DNA from: Trogon surrucura
Taxonomy: Eukaryota; Chordata; Aves; Trogoniformes; Trogonidae
DNA: 64,000 nucleotides
Assembly (NCBI GenBank): GCA_020746105.1
Contig: CM036621.1
Location: 21,968,501-22,032,500, forward strand
Reading direction: 5' to 3'
Shown here: positions 35,701 to 44,079 of the stretch, in pieces
Position numbering within the stretch: the stretch's first letter is position 1
How the letters are laid out: the number at the start of each line of letters is the position of its first letter
Notes under the pieces: generated by a model
Seen by the model: the letters and a program-made list of their open reading frames with translations, nothing else
The model's database searches: none
What the model was told of the DNA's origin: nothing
Position numbers and translations under genes: made by a program

Positions 35701-38700
35701 GTAACACTGTTTTGGGGGCTGTCAGGACAAAGACAAGGCTTTTCTCCTCCTGATTCTCACTTGGAAGTGTCCTCTCTATGGAGAAACAGTTGGAGGAATC
35801 CCCCCTTCTGTCAGTAAAGAACACAGTTGCCCCTTCAGTAGATGTCTGTAGCAGATAGGAAGTGGTGTGCTCTGTGCCTCATGCCATGAGCAGCTTTCAA
35901 AGTCTCTGCTCTGGATCTCGCCTCACAGTACAGCAGTTGCTCTGTCTGCTTTTCCACGTATTCAGGGCTTCCCTCCTCTTACATACATAGATACTTCCCT
36001 GCTGGAAAAGTTGTCTTTTTTTTTTTCCTTCCCTCTTTCCTCAGTGCCACACAATGGTGAAAGGACTTTGCTCCCAGTTACTTTTCCAGTTGTCCCCTCT
36101 TGCTTCAGCGAGCACATCCTGAATTCTTTCCGAGTTGTCCCACACACTCCGGGATGTGTGGCAGCCTCGTCTGTCCCTGCAGTCAGAATTATCTGTTCAT
36201 GAGTACAGAAAAGACTGTGCAGTTACTTGGTTGTGGGTCTCCTTTCTGTGCCAGTGTCACAGTGGAAACAGAAAATAGAGGGAGTTCTAAATCAAATGTG
36301 CTACTTATCTCTAGCTGCCAAGTGAGTCTGTGAACTTGACCTACCTTAACATACACAATGAACATCTGAAAAAACTGGGCTTCTGAAAGGCACACGTGGA
36401 TTTCTGAAGGGAATAGATTAAAACCTGTTGACATAGTTTGGACTTCAGCCAGGTCTAGCAGGCTTTGTTACAGCTTAGTTGCAAAGTTAGCTGAAATGTA
36501 ATACTGATATTGTCAGAAAGCTGCTCATCCTCCTTTATCCAAAGACCTGAAAAATATCTTGTGGTGTTTCTAGGAAAATCTGAAACGGCTACGAGACAGC
36601 ATAACCAGGAGGCAAATGGAGAAGCAAAAAAAAGACAAAAGTGCAGGTAACAGTCTCTGTTTCTGACATTCTGTGGTAATGAAGCAGCTAACAGGCTCTT
36701 TCAGGCAGAAATGTCTCCATGTGTATTGTAGTTATGTGATATTTTAATCTTGATCATTCATGTACAGTTACAATTGATCTTATGCAATTGTGTTTAATGT
36801 TGTTCTCCGGTGCAAAGGTGTCCCTCGGATGCTATGCTTGCATAGACCCTTCTGAGCTGTTCATTTTCCCTTCCAGATTTGGAAATTACAGTGCCCATTC
36901 GACATTCTCATAATACACTAGGGAAACCAGAATGTGGAATTTATGAGTATGCCCCCAGGAAAAACCTTTTTCCACCAAAAAAGGAGTTAAAGCGAGGAGA
37001 CTGGAAAACAGAAAGCACATCCAGCACAACAAGTAAGCAAACCCCGAGTGTCACCTTCTCTACAGGAAAACTGGATGGAAAACAGCTCCCCAGCCTGACT
37101 CTAGAGTCAGCTCAGGACAGGACTTCTCTTACTGAATCCCAGTGCTGACACTGTCACCGCAAACGCTGCGTGCCTCAGGCTGACGGTTCTCAAAATGATA
37201 AAAGCAACTCCAGATACATTGAGTTGTTTTGGGTATCTTGTGTCTGCATCTCTGCAAGAGGAGAACCTTAAAGCTGAGTGAAAGACTCCCCTGAGCCTTG
37301 TCAGGGAAGGCATATCAACCGGCCTCAGTTGTTGAAAGTAGATGGCAGCTGGTCTCTTAGAAAAAAGGATGCTCCGTTGCTGTGACTCCAGCAGACAGTG
37401 TGCTCTTCTGATCTGAAGGATATAGTTGTAATGCAGGCTAGGAACCAGTCTTGACATGTTATTTCCTTGATTGTGGTAGATAAAGAACAGCATTTTTCAT
37501 TGGTAACTGTGGGACCTCATGAGTCATTTGAACAGTCTGCACATTTTTATTATCTTTGGGTTTTATTAGGTTTAATTTGTGCAAATCAAATGCCTGCATT
37601 CTTACTGCAGACTGAGCAATTCTTGCAGAAATCGTTAAGGTAATTTTAATTCTTTGTAAGGAAAACTGAGTCCCAGTGAGGTTACCACTTTTGTGGTTCT
37701 TTGCAAGATATAGCTGGCCCACATCCAGAATAGGTGCCAGAGGCAGCTGATAGCCAGTAACTTGCATGTAAGCAGTTGTGAGAGAAACATCAACAAACCT
37801 GCGGAGTTCAATGTGTGTAGCTTGGATGTCTTCCCCATGGCATGATCCTGAGAACAGACTCTTCCCCAGTATTTAGCACTCTTAAGTGCTGCTGTTTGTA
37901 CCCACTGACAGAGCTACCTCACTGAGGCTAGGGAGGGACTGGATATTATGAGAAAACCTCTCTAGCTTCCACTTCAGTATATCGGTTTCTGAACGTTAGT
38001 GTCCCAGTATTGCACAGCCCTATAGAACATTATGTATTTATGACTAAACCCACCTGTAGCAGTGTAGGATATGTTTGTGAGTTGCTGTCCCCTTTGGAGA
38101 TGACATGACTGATTGCAAAAACATTTCCTACTCTGAGTCCATGCAAGTTAAATAGATTTGCAAAAATGGTTGCTGCAAGTTGTTTGTTCAAACTTGTCAT
38201 TTTTAGCTCTGAAACAGACTGGGAGACATTCCTGTCATAAGATACAGATTTGATGGGTGGACTGTTCGGTGGGTAAGGAATTGGTTGGGTGGATGCATCT
38301 AGAGGGTACAGTTCAGTGCCTTGATGTCTGGATGAAAATGGATGTCAAGTGGTGTCTCTCAGGAGTTCATACTAGGAGCAGTACTGTTTAATATCTAATA
38401 TCTTGATCAACGATATAGACAGGGAGATCAAGTGCACCCTCAGCGAGTTTGCAGATGACATCAAGCTGCGAGAAGTAAGCGTGGGGTTAGAGGGAGTCCT
38501 GAGTTAGTGGTTTGCAGATAAATCACCAGGATTTAATAATGAATTTGTTTTCTCTTGCTTATTCACTCCAGGTAGTGCAAGTAACCGCTCCAGTACTCGA
38601 AGCATATTGAGTGTCAGCAGTGGGATGGAAGGGGACAGTGAGGTAAGTTCTCACCTGTGCTATATACTGGCCCACTGTCCTCAAGTACATGGCTTTGTTT

Positions 38701-39818
38701 TCACACACAAAAAAAAAAGAGCTCAGGGATGGCATTGCATTTGCACAAATGGCTATCCATTTCTGTTAGGATAGCTAACAAGAATGAAATTCTGCTGGTC
38801 TGTAACCTCTTCCCTTCGTTTTGTAGGACAATGAAGTCCCAGAAGCAACGAGAAGCCGCAGCCCAGTTGCCCACCAAGCAGAGAGGCAACCTTTCCCGGA
38901 AAGGCCTCCCAGAGTGCCTCCTCGAGGTGCAAGCAGGTAAAGCTAAAATGCAGATCAGACATGAGCTTTTAGTGAATCGATATGGAAGCCTTGAGCAGAA
39001 AGCAAGGCGGGAAGCAAATGTGTCTTTGAACAAAATCTGCCAGACTAATATTTATAAACACACACTGTTAGGGATTGTAAGATCCTTATTTCTCATCTGT
39101 AATACTTGGTGGGATCGACCTCCTGAGGTAAGATGCCTATCGTGATGCTGTTACTGTGGGTCACACACTGCAAGGGGCAGCACTCTCAAAGCACACCATG
39201 CTTCCCATAATAACACAGACCCAGGTAGAATAGCATCTTGCCCCTGGCAGAGATTTAGTACCTGATACTGCTGAGAGGATCCTCTTGGAACAGGTAAAGC
39301 ATAGTGCAGAGGGAATTACCTTTATTTTCACAAGTTTCTGTTCTCTCCAAAGGACACTTGTTTACATTTATGATTGGCCTCAGAGTAAGAACTGCACTGG
39401 TTTTGTAAAAGGTGTTGAGGGGTTTTGCCTTGATTTGGTCAGACCACCGCAAACTTAAGCAACTTGTAAATATTCCTTTAGTCCAATCAGTGCAAATCTC
39501 TGAAGTCCAGGCCCCAGAGGCTTATCTAAGGACAGATGCTAATAAAATTCTCCAGCTATTAAAACAGTAATTACTGATGTGTGGTGCAGTAAGTTCTGTA
39601 TGTTGGCTTGGCTTTGGCAAGAATATAGCTGGAACTTATCTGTAGTTAGGTTGGAAAAAAAATTAATCTTTAGATCTCTTCCTCTTGCACTTCATCTAAT
39701 TTTCAGGAGAAAGCTTGTACTCTACTATTTTTTAATGTACTTGCATTCTCTGTCTTTTTATAGGCCTATAAGCTGTGAAGGCTTTTATCCTCCACCTGTG
39801 CCCCCAAGAGGTCGCTGA
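17596..39818 (+). CDS. PIK3AP1: PIK3AP1 (BCAP), exons 3-17, 5'-partial gene
   Basis: B-cell adaptor for PI3-kinase, a cytoplasmic scaffold that, once tyrosine-phosphorylated, recruits the p85 subunit of PI3K downstream of B-cell and Toll-like receptors. Fifteen exons join in phase: 17596-17744, 18435-18579, 20130-20272, 21330-21462, 22205-22401, 25027-25216, 31040-31135, 32804-32983, 33770-33832, 34788-34993, 36574-36646, 36877-37032, 38572-38642, 38827-38936, 39764-39818. Every intron is GT-AG. The joined frame has 655 residues without a stop. Order of parts: acidic linker, DBB (Dof/BCAP/BANK) domain at about residues 50-190, ankyrin-like segment at about 200-256, YxxM cluster at 279-323, proline-rich stretches, basic coiled coil at about 470-525, and a C-terminal PPPVPPRGR tail. 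The N-terminal TIR region is outside the window, so the start is not seen. Exon numbers assume the 17-exon human plan as I recall it. The identification rests on close similarity to mammalian BCAP throughout; BANK1 is the related alternative but fits much less well. Confidence 0.96.
17745..18434 (+). other. PIK3AP1 intron 3
   Basis: A 690-bp GT-AG intron in which I see no repeat or other feature. Confidence 0.9.
18435..18579 (+). CDS. PIK3AP1: PIK3AP1 exon 4: start of DBB domain
   Basis: The acceptor TTTTTCTCTTAG is followed by a phase-0 start. The donor GTAAGC splits an Asn codon (phase 1 out). The exon encodes the first beta-rich half of the DBB (transcription-factor-like Ig) domain, with recognisable [12 protein letters not shown] and [11 protein letters not shown] stretches. 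The DBB domain is shared by Dof, BCAP and BANK and is used for self-association. Confidence 0.94.
18580..20129 (+). other. PIK3AP1 intron 4
   Basis: A 1.55-kb GT-AG intron in which I see no repeat or other feature. The antisense 166-codon frame at 18449-18949 overlaps exon 4 and has no protein signature. Confidence 0.9.
20130..20272 (+). CDS. PIK3AP1: PIK3AP1 exon 5: DBB domain with altered YxxM
   Basis: The acceptor is TTTTCAAAG and the donor GTAATG; the phase is 1 in and 0 out. It continues the DBB domain ([11 protein letters not shown], then ANPVQFMCQ). Codons 20201-20215 read Tyr-His-Thr-Asp-Met. Mammalian BCAP has Tyr-Tyr-Thr-Asp-Met here, and the second Tyr belongs to a YxxM p85-binding motif (human Y263). 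With His at that position the motif is absent in this genome copy. The rest of the exon is well conserved and uninterrupted, so the gene looks functional. Confidence 0.94.
20273..21329 (+). other. PIK3AP1 intron 5, with a possible cryptic exon
   Basis: A 1.06-kb GT-AG intron. At 20424-20437 a strong acceptor-like TTTTCTGTCTCTAG precedes a frame (20438-20542) that continues the exon 5 phase for 34 codons to TGA. Nothing like it is known to me in mammalian BCAP. Confidence 0.85.
21330..21462 (+). CDS. PIK3AP1: PIK3AP1 exon 6: end of DBB domain
   Basis: The acceptor is TTTATCTCTAG and the donor GTAAGT; the phase is 0 in and 1 out (a split Asn codon). It encodes [16 protein letters not shown] through [14 protein letters not shown], almost residue for residue as in mammalian BCAP. 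It forms the helical end of the DBB domain before the ankyrin-like part. Confidence 0.95.
21463..22204 (+). other. PIK3AP1 intron 6
   Basis: A 742-bp GT-AG intron in which I see no repeat or other feature. Confidence 0.9.
22205..22401 (+). CDS. PIK3AP1: PIK3AP1 exon 7: ankyrin-like repeats
   Basis: The acceptor is CCTGTTTTCACAG and the donor GTAAGA; the phase is 1 in and 0 out. The exon encodes a helix-turn-helix pair of ankyrin type: [20 protein letters not shown], then [16 protein letters not shown] and a closing helix ending FIDEYV. This is the most conserved exon of the gene in the window. Confidence 0.96.
22402..25026 (+). other. PIK3AP1 intron 7, with CR1
   Basis: A 2.6-kb intron holding the sense CR1 at 23938-24816; the rest shows nothing recognisable. 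Confidence 0.9.
23938..24816 (+). repeat. CR1 LINE 3' fragment, sense, longest open copy
   Basis: A 5'-truncated non-LTR retrotransposon. An open frame of 261 codons (23941-24726) covers the end of ORF2 after the catalytic core: [10 protein letters not shown], then [18 protein letters not shown], then the [15 protein letters not shown] and TDRTRGNGW blocks. The short 3' UTR ends in ATTCTGTG repeats. There is no start codon of its own and no catalytic motif, so it is not an active gene. It sits in PIK3AP1 intron 7. Confidence 0.96.
25027..25216 (+). CDS. PIK3AP1: PIK3AP1 exon 8: two YESM PI3K-docking motifs
   Basis: The acceptor is CATTACTCTCCAG and the donor GTATGT; the phase is 0 in and 1 out. 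Two Tyr-Glu-Ser-Met motifs are present at 25096-25107 and 25171-25182. They match the YxxM sites that bind the SH2 domains of PI3K p85 after phosphorylation (human Y420 and Y445 by position). The Tyr codon of a third motif is split over the following intron. The start of a CR1 repeat lies 11 bases past the exon end. Confidence 0.96.
25228..25360 (-). repeat. CR1 3' end, antisense, next to exon 8 donor
   Basis: The + strand begins with AGAATCACAGAATCATAG, the complement of the octamer end, followed by TTGGAAGGGACCTCTAAAGG, the complement of the CR1 3' UTR. Only the first 100-150 bases are recognisable. It starts 11 bases after the end of exon 8. Confidence 0.88.
28393..28438. repeat. AT-rich inverted repeat
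   Basis: Arms 28393-28412 and 28419-28438 are reverse complements except for two positions; the inner 12 bases (ATAAGATTAAAT / ATTTAATCTTAT) are perfect, with a 6-base loop. No flanking TA duplication or longer terminal repeat was recognised. It lies in PIK3AP1 intron 8. Confidence 0.8.
31040..31135 (+). CDS. PIK3AP1: PIK3AP1 exon 9: completes YVEM motif
   Basis: A long T-rich tract and CAG precede the exon; the donor is GTATGA. The first two bases complete a Tyr codon begun in exon 8, giving Tyr-Val-Glu-Met, a third YxxM motif (human Y460 by position). The exon ends with [11 protein letters not shown], conserved with mammals; the segment between is variable. Confidence 0.94.
32083..32176 (-). 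repeat. CR1 3' end, antisense
   Basis: It contains ATCACAGAATCACAGAAT, then GGTTGGAAGGGACCTCAAAA and GTCTAGTCCAACCCCCTA: the complement of the CR1 tail, about 94 bases, in PIK3AP1 intron 9. Confidence 0.93.
32414..32516. repeat. AT-rich low-complexity region
   Basis: It consists almost wholly of A and T, with irregular TATA and TAAATATA repeats, in PIK3AP1 intron 9. It can form many weak hairpins, but no defined unit is kept. Confidence 0.9.
32804..32983 (+). CDS. PIK3AP1: PIK3AP1 exon 10: tyrosine- and proline-rich segment
   Basis: The acceptor is TTCTGTTGTAG and the donor GTAAGT; the phase is 1 in and 1 out. It encodes several Tyr residues in acidic context ([17 protein letters not shown]), then [12 protein letters not shown], a class of proline-rich motif that can bind SH3 domains, then NELYISK. 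The tyrosine and proline pattern matches mammalian BCAP, although spacing differs. Confidence 0.92.
32984..34787 (+). other. PIK3AP1 introns 10 and 11
   Basis: Introns of 786 and 955 bp separated by the 63-nt exon 11. No repeat or RNA gene was recognised. Confidence 0.9.
33770..33832 (+). CDS. PIK3AP1: PIK3AP1 exon 11: short 63-nt linker exon
   Basis: The acceptor is ATTTATTTTACAG and the donor GTAAGT; the phase is 1 in and 1 out. It encodes [20 protein letters not shown], aligning to FAEKSQERP in mammalian BCAP. It keeps one Tyr followed by a basic cluster. It is short but placed and phased exactly as needed. Confidence 0.9.
34788..34993 (+). CDS. PIK3AP1: PIK3AP1 exon 12: SIYDPFAGM and coiled-coil start
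   Basis: The acceptor is TTCTCTCTTCAG and the donor GTACAG; the phase is 1 in and 0 out. It encodes the highly conserved [18 protein letters not shown] block, then [19 protein letters not shown] and a Lys/Gln-rich helix ([16 protein letters not shown]) that begins a coiled coil completed in the next exon. Confidence 0.96.
34994..36573 (+). other. PIK3AP1 intron 12
   Basis: A 1.58-kb GT-AG intron. Frames on both strands near 35600-36430 are unremarkable; no feature is supported. Confidence 0.9.
36574..36646 (+). CDS. PIK3AP1: PIK3AP1 exon 13: basic coiled coil
   Basis: The acceptor is GGTGTTTCTAG and the donor GTAACA; the phase is 0 in and 1 out. It encodes [14 protein letters not shown] plus a Lys-rich run. 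The Lys run is coded by an A-rich stretch (eight consecutive A). It is strongly charged and helical and continues the coiled coil of exon 12. Confidence 0.94.
36877..37032 (+). CDS. PIK3AP1: PIK3AP1 exon 14
   Basis: The acceptor is TTTTCCCTTCCAG and the donor GTAAGC; the phase is 1 in and 1 out. It encodes [10 protein letters not shown], then a Tyr-containing GIYEYAPRK segment, then [13 protein letters not shown] leading into a serine-rich region. The frame stays open for 38 codons past the donor before a stop at 37146-37148; I regard that as intron, since the donor is good and exon 15 continues the conserved reading. Confidence 0.94.
37033..38571 (+). other. PIK3AP1 intron 14
   Basis: A 1.54-kb GT-AG intron with the CR1 core fragment at its 3' end and nothing else recognised. 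Confidence 0.9.
38225..38512 (+). repeat. CR1 LINE fragment with reverse-transcriptase core, sense
   Basis: The stretch ending ATCAACGATATAGACAGGG ... GAGTTTGCAGATGACATCAAGCTG corresponds to the CR1 ORF2 segment around the FADDIKL catalytic box. It is diverged and carries stops. Unlike the other copies it lacks the 3' end, so it is an internal piece of an older insertion. It lies directly before PIK3AP1 exon 15. Confidence 0.8.
38572..38642 (+). CDS. PIK3AP1: PIK3AP1 exon 15: serine-rich
   Basis: The acceptor is TTATTCACTCCAG and the donor GTAAGT; the phase is 1 in and 0 out. It encodes [20 protein letters not shown], nearly identical to mammalian BCAP. A CR1 fragment ends about 60 bases before the exon. 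Confidence 0.94.
38827..38936 (+). CDS. PIK3AP1: PIK3AP1 exon 16: proline/arginine-rich
   Basis: The acceptor is TTCGTTTTGTAG and the donor GTAAAG; the phase is 0 in and 2 out. It encodes [13 protein letters not shown], a variable middle, then [12 protein letters not shown], a likely SH3-binding motif. Confidence 0.93.
38937..39763 (+). other. PIK3AP1 intron 16
   Basis: An 827-bp GT-AG intron in which I see no repeat or other feature. Confidence 0.9.
39764..39818 (+). CDS. PIK3AP1: PIK3AP1 exon 17: C-terminus and stop
   Basis: The acceptor is TGTCTTTTTATAG. The exon supplies the third base of an Arg codon and then encodes [17 protein letters not shown] before TGA at 39816-39818. The last residues PPVPPRGR match the mammalian C-terminus exactly, which fixes the end of the protein. 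Confidence 0.95.
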
Positions 39819-41525
39819 ATCTTGTAACATCTGTGGAATAGGAGATTTTTCTGTTTGAATGTGTTTTGAGGTTGTCTTAAGTTATTTATAAGCGGGACAC
39901 CAAATGTTGTCTTCCATTTCTCCTCCCTAAATCTCTGGTGACTTTTCCAATGATTTTCATTGAGACTTGTTGGCCTTCTGCAACTTTTTTTTTTGGAAGA
40001 ATGTCCATGCTTCAGAACTTCAAGAAAAAGTATCATGGTTGGGAAGGAGAATGCTGATGTATGTCTTTGCAGCCCTGCACCAACATGAAGTTCCCTCTGA
40101 CCAAGACAAAACACGTGTCCTTTTAGAAACTAAATCATGATAAGAATTGTTACCAAAACCCTCAATACATCCTACAAGGCCTTGGCTGGAAACCATGCTT
40201 CAAAAAGTAAAGAAAATAAGTTGCTTGAAGACTTTGAAGAACACTCATTACAGCAGGTGAATGTACTGCTGCTGGGTGTAACATTTTGGGTATGGATATA
40301 CTGACCTTTCAGAAGGTGCAGAATCTCCCTCTAGCAATCATTAAACCATGGGAGGATGAGAAGTCATCTTTATTCAGGAAGATATTTTGTGTACAGCCTT
40401 GAAAACACCTTTCCCTTTCCCTCCCTGAAGAAGACAGACATTAACAAGGTGGTGTGTGTGCTGCATTTACCATAAAAATTCCCAAGGTAGCTGGTAAGGG
40501 GCCTGTTGTATCACGAAACAACTGTACTTAAACCTTTACTGAGGAGGGGGTGGGTATGTTGTTACTTAAAGTCATGACTGACCTCTCAAATCAGAGGAAT
40601 GAAGTGTCAACAGTGCTGTGTTCTGTATTTCTTACTTAGATTTGTTGTAGAAGCAATGTGAAGGCATTTCACTTTGTGCTCTGGAATAGTAGAGGGAGTC
40701 TCCAACCATAAATGCGCACAACTCACAAAAATATGAGCCGTGTAGTTAGCCTGCTGCAGTGGAAACAGGCAGCCTTGGGGGCTGGACTCTGCTTGCTCTA
40801 CCCTTTTTTTCTAGTGACATTAGTCTACATCTGTGTCCAGAATTTTTTCTGCCTGTGGCTTACAAACTGAAGGAGAGCTTCCTGATTTGGCTCTCTCTTA
40901 CAAAGGTTGAAAGCATATAAAGCAGAAATTAATTTTGATTCCTCATCTCAAAGGACTCGAATGATGGAAGTGTTTCATTTTGGGAATTGGTTTGATTTGG
41001 CTTTTCTTCCAGGACTTGCAGATCCTGACTCCTGGGGGACAAGTAGAGGGGTCTGGCTGTCCACAAGTGATGCAGATGGCAATTCTACATTCAGGGTACA
41101 GAATTAAGCTTCGTTACCTACTTGATTTTCAAGCTATTCCCCCTCTTTCAGTCCTGAGAGGGATGTAGACAACATCTGTATAAGGGGATCCCTCAGGTAG
41201 AGGTAGGACATGTAAAGCTTCTGTCCAGTCGTGTAGGCTCCCCTTAATCTGTAAGAGAGCAGGTGGTAAGAGTTGTAGCTCCTTTCTCTTGCAGAGTGAC
41301 AAAGCCAGTGTGTGGAGCTGACAGATGGCAACTGTGACTCAGCTAGCGTTGAATGAAGGTTGAGAATCCCCTGCTGCTCTCGGGAGTATAGGCATAAGCT
41401 AAAATATCATCTACACATTAAACTCATAGGGTGTGACTCCAAGTGCAGTTCAGATAGCTTCTCCTTTTAATGATAGAGAGATGCAGATGTTATGCTGCAG
41501 GCCTATAGCTACAGAGGTGACATTT

Positions 41526-41574
41526 TTCTTTTTTTTTCCCTTTCCTTTCTTTTTTTTTTCTTTTTTTTTAAAGG
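41526..41574 (+). repeat. Pyrimidine (T/C) tract
   Basis: Runs of T broken by C and CCC, about 49 bases, lie in the region after PIK3AP1. It is probably simple-sequence expansion. Confidence 0.85.
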
Positions 41575-42750
41575 ACCTCAGTGCCTTCTCCAGTAATTCT
41601 GACACTACACACTCTCACAGTTTGCTCTTTGTTCACAGCAGCCAGGGGAGTGGTTAGGTAGGAGCTGCCTTCCTGTGCTCTACTTGGAACTGAACAAAGT
41701 TCTCAGCAGTATTCTGTCAAATTGGAAGCAGGGAAGGAGGTTGCTGAAGTGAGGAAAATGATAGCACAGATAAGAGAAGGAAACAGGGATGAAAGCAGTA
41801 AACTAAAAGAGGAAATTCAACAGCTTTGCTGTCTTCAGCTGTCACAAATGCTTTGGTTTGCACACAGCTCCCTGTTGTGCTCAGAAGTTCCCCATCTCCT
41901 TAGTGCTGGCTGCACCTGTGCTCCAGAGCTTGGAGCTGTGAGGTGATAAGCGATATTTATCTGCTTCCACATCTGCCAGGCACAGCACAAGGTAAAAATG
42001 TTAGAGGTGGGGAAAACACAAGGCAGGAAGGGAAGCACAAAATATGAAAGTATGTTATGCAGAAGATTTCCTTTCAAAGCTGTTGCACTGAAGCAGCCTG
42101 GGGATCCATCTTCCTCAGTTAATTTTTATTTCTGCACCCCTGCATGCAATAGCCAAATGTCTTCTGTGGGTGGAATTTATCTGAACTATATCTGAGTGTT
42201 TGCCTTTGCACTATCCTAATAACATGGCTGTGAACCGGATTTGTATTGCTAGCACTGCAGTGAGATGGTTTATATCTGAATTGCTGAAAAGTAGCTCCTA
42301 AGTAGCTTTTCAGCCCCTCTCCCATTTGCAACTTAAAAACTTCCTTAGTCTGACCTGACATACCACACAAAACCAAATGCTAGCAGGGCTCTGGTTTGGA
42401 AGAGAGGTGAGCTGGGACAGGTGGGGCTGAGAAATATTGTAAGTGCAATTTGTTCAGACCCCTTGTGCACTGCATAACAGGGAAATTGAAGATGCAGCTG
42501 TAGTCTCAGGAATTCCTATCTTATTTCCTCCTTGTAACTTCCCGAGAATTAATTAGGGATTTCACTGGCCAGCAATCACGGCAAAACTATCATCCTATCA
42601 AGGAGAAAAGGAACAGCACCAAAATGGTTTGACTGTCAATGTGAGTAAACAACTGGGATGCAGACAAGCAGAGATGCACCTTCTTAGCTCTCAAAATGTA
42701 TTCAGGCAAGGCTCAATGTGTGGAGTCCTTCTGTCTGTGGACTCTGTTAG

Positions 42751-43095
42751 AATCACAGAATCACTATGGTTGGCAAAGACCTTCAATATGACAAAATCCA
42801 ACTGTTATCTAACTCTGCCACGTCCAATTCTAAACCCTGCCGCTGAGCACCATATCTAGATGTCTTTTAAGTACATCCAAGGATGGTGATTCAACCACTT
42901 CCTTCGGCAGCCTGTTCCGGGCTTTGATAACCTTCTCAGTGTAAAAGTTTTTCCTAATGTCTAACCTAAACATCCCCTGGCATAAGTTGAAGGCACTTCC
43001 TCTTGTCATATCAGTTGTAGCTTGTGAGAAGAGACCAACTCCTACCTCTCTACAACTTTCATTTGTGCTGGTGAGCACACGGCATGTATTGCTTC
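42751..43095 (-). repeat. CR1 LINE 3' fragment, antisense
   Basis: The + strand begins AGAATCACAGAATCACTATG, and the minus strand encodes a degraded CR1 C-terminus ([22 protein letters not shown]). It lies between PIK3AP1 and TM9SF3, before the two AATAAA signals at 43253 and 43451. Confidence 0.92.
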
Positions 43096-44079
43096 CACCC
43101 CAGATGAGAAGCACACTGAAACTGAAGCTCCAAAGACACCTGAGAAGAAAACTGCACACAACCAGATTGTTGGTTACTCAAGGATATGCTTTGTGAGGAG
43201 AGTGAGAATGAAGTGTTTCTGTTGAACATCAAGGCTCAAGGACTTAACAGATAATAAAATTGCTGGTGAAGTGTAAATGGCTTGGCCACCTGTAGGGGCA
43301 TCAGCCAATCCACCAAGCTCAGGTGGCAGCTGGCTGGCCCAGGCAAAGTGTTTGCTCTTTGTGCAGTGTGCCTCACAAGCAGCAGCAGATGTGTCACTGC
43401 TGCAGATGGCTTTGGCTGGCCCTGGTGTTGATGGGGAGACTTACATATTGAATAAACTGAAGAGGCTGAGGACTCCTCTCTCTGTCTCCCAAGGGTAACC
43501 TACTCTATTTGGACCGAGATGCAATGACTAGAAAGAAACATATGGTGTTATCAAAGCTGTGTAGGTTTTTTTTTGTTTTGTTTTGTTTTTTAATTATAAG
43601 TGGGTTTTGAATGAGTTTTGACAAGTACCTCTACAGGAACCTTGCTTGTACTGAAATAGACTGAACATTACCAATGTCCTATCTGGAAAAGATTTCATAT
43701 GAACATAGCTTGCTGAAAGATGTCCAGGGAAGGTAGCCTGAATGTGTAAGACCACAAGGGGGAAAGCTTTTAATGTAGGTATGCTGGTCAGTGGTAAACA
43801 TGGAAATATTTTTACATAGTTCCTGCAAACTGTGTAACAGCATGAAGCGGCTCATGTCTGCTGTTTACTTGTTGGCTTCTGCAGTATTTGAGAAGCTGGT
43901 GTAGGAACCACCCTGCCCTTTTCTTAAAAAATATTATGCCCGATAGCCTCCAAAACCTGTTTCTGTATTTGCTCAGTTTAAAAAATGTTGGATCAATCAA
44001 CGCTCAGTAGCATGAGGTTTTTTGGCTTGGGGGTTTTATTTAATTTGTTGGTGGTGTTTTTTAACGTTAGGCTTGCAGC

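Larger units (their letters stand above)
39819..44079 (+). other. PIK3AP1 3' UTR and intergenic sequence
   Basis: It follows the PIK3AP1 stop. The transcript end is not clear: the only canonical AATAAA hexamers I find are at 43253-43258 and 43451-43456, both beyond the antisense CR1; ATTAAA variants occur near 40343 and 41417. No separate gene is recognised between PIK3AP1 and TM9SF3. Confidence 0.6.

Noticed and set aside
36879-37148. Extension of PIK3AP1 exon 14 to a stop at 37148 as an alternative C-terminus
   Set aside because: The donor at 37033 is strong, exon 15 continues the conserved protein, and there is no poly(A) signal close by. Intron retention cannot be excluded but is unsupported.
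41433-41657. Phe-rich ORF over a T-rich tract
   Set aside because: It is an artefact of a pyrimidine simple repeat translated as Phe/Ser.
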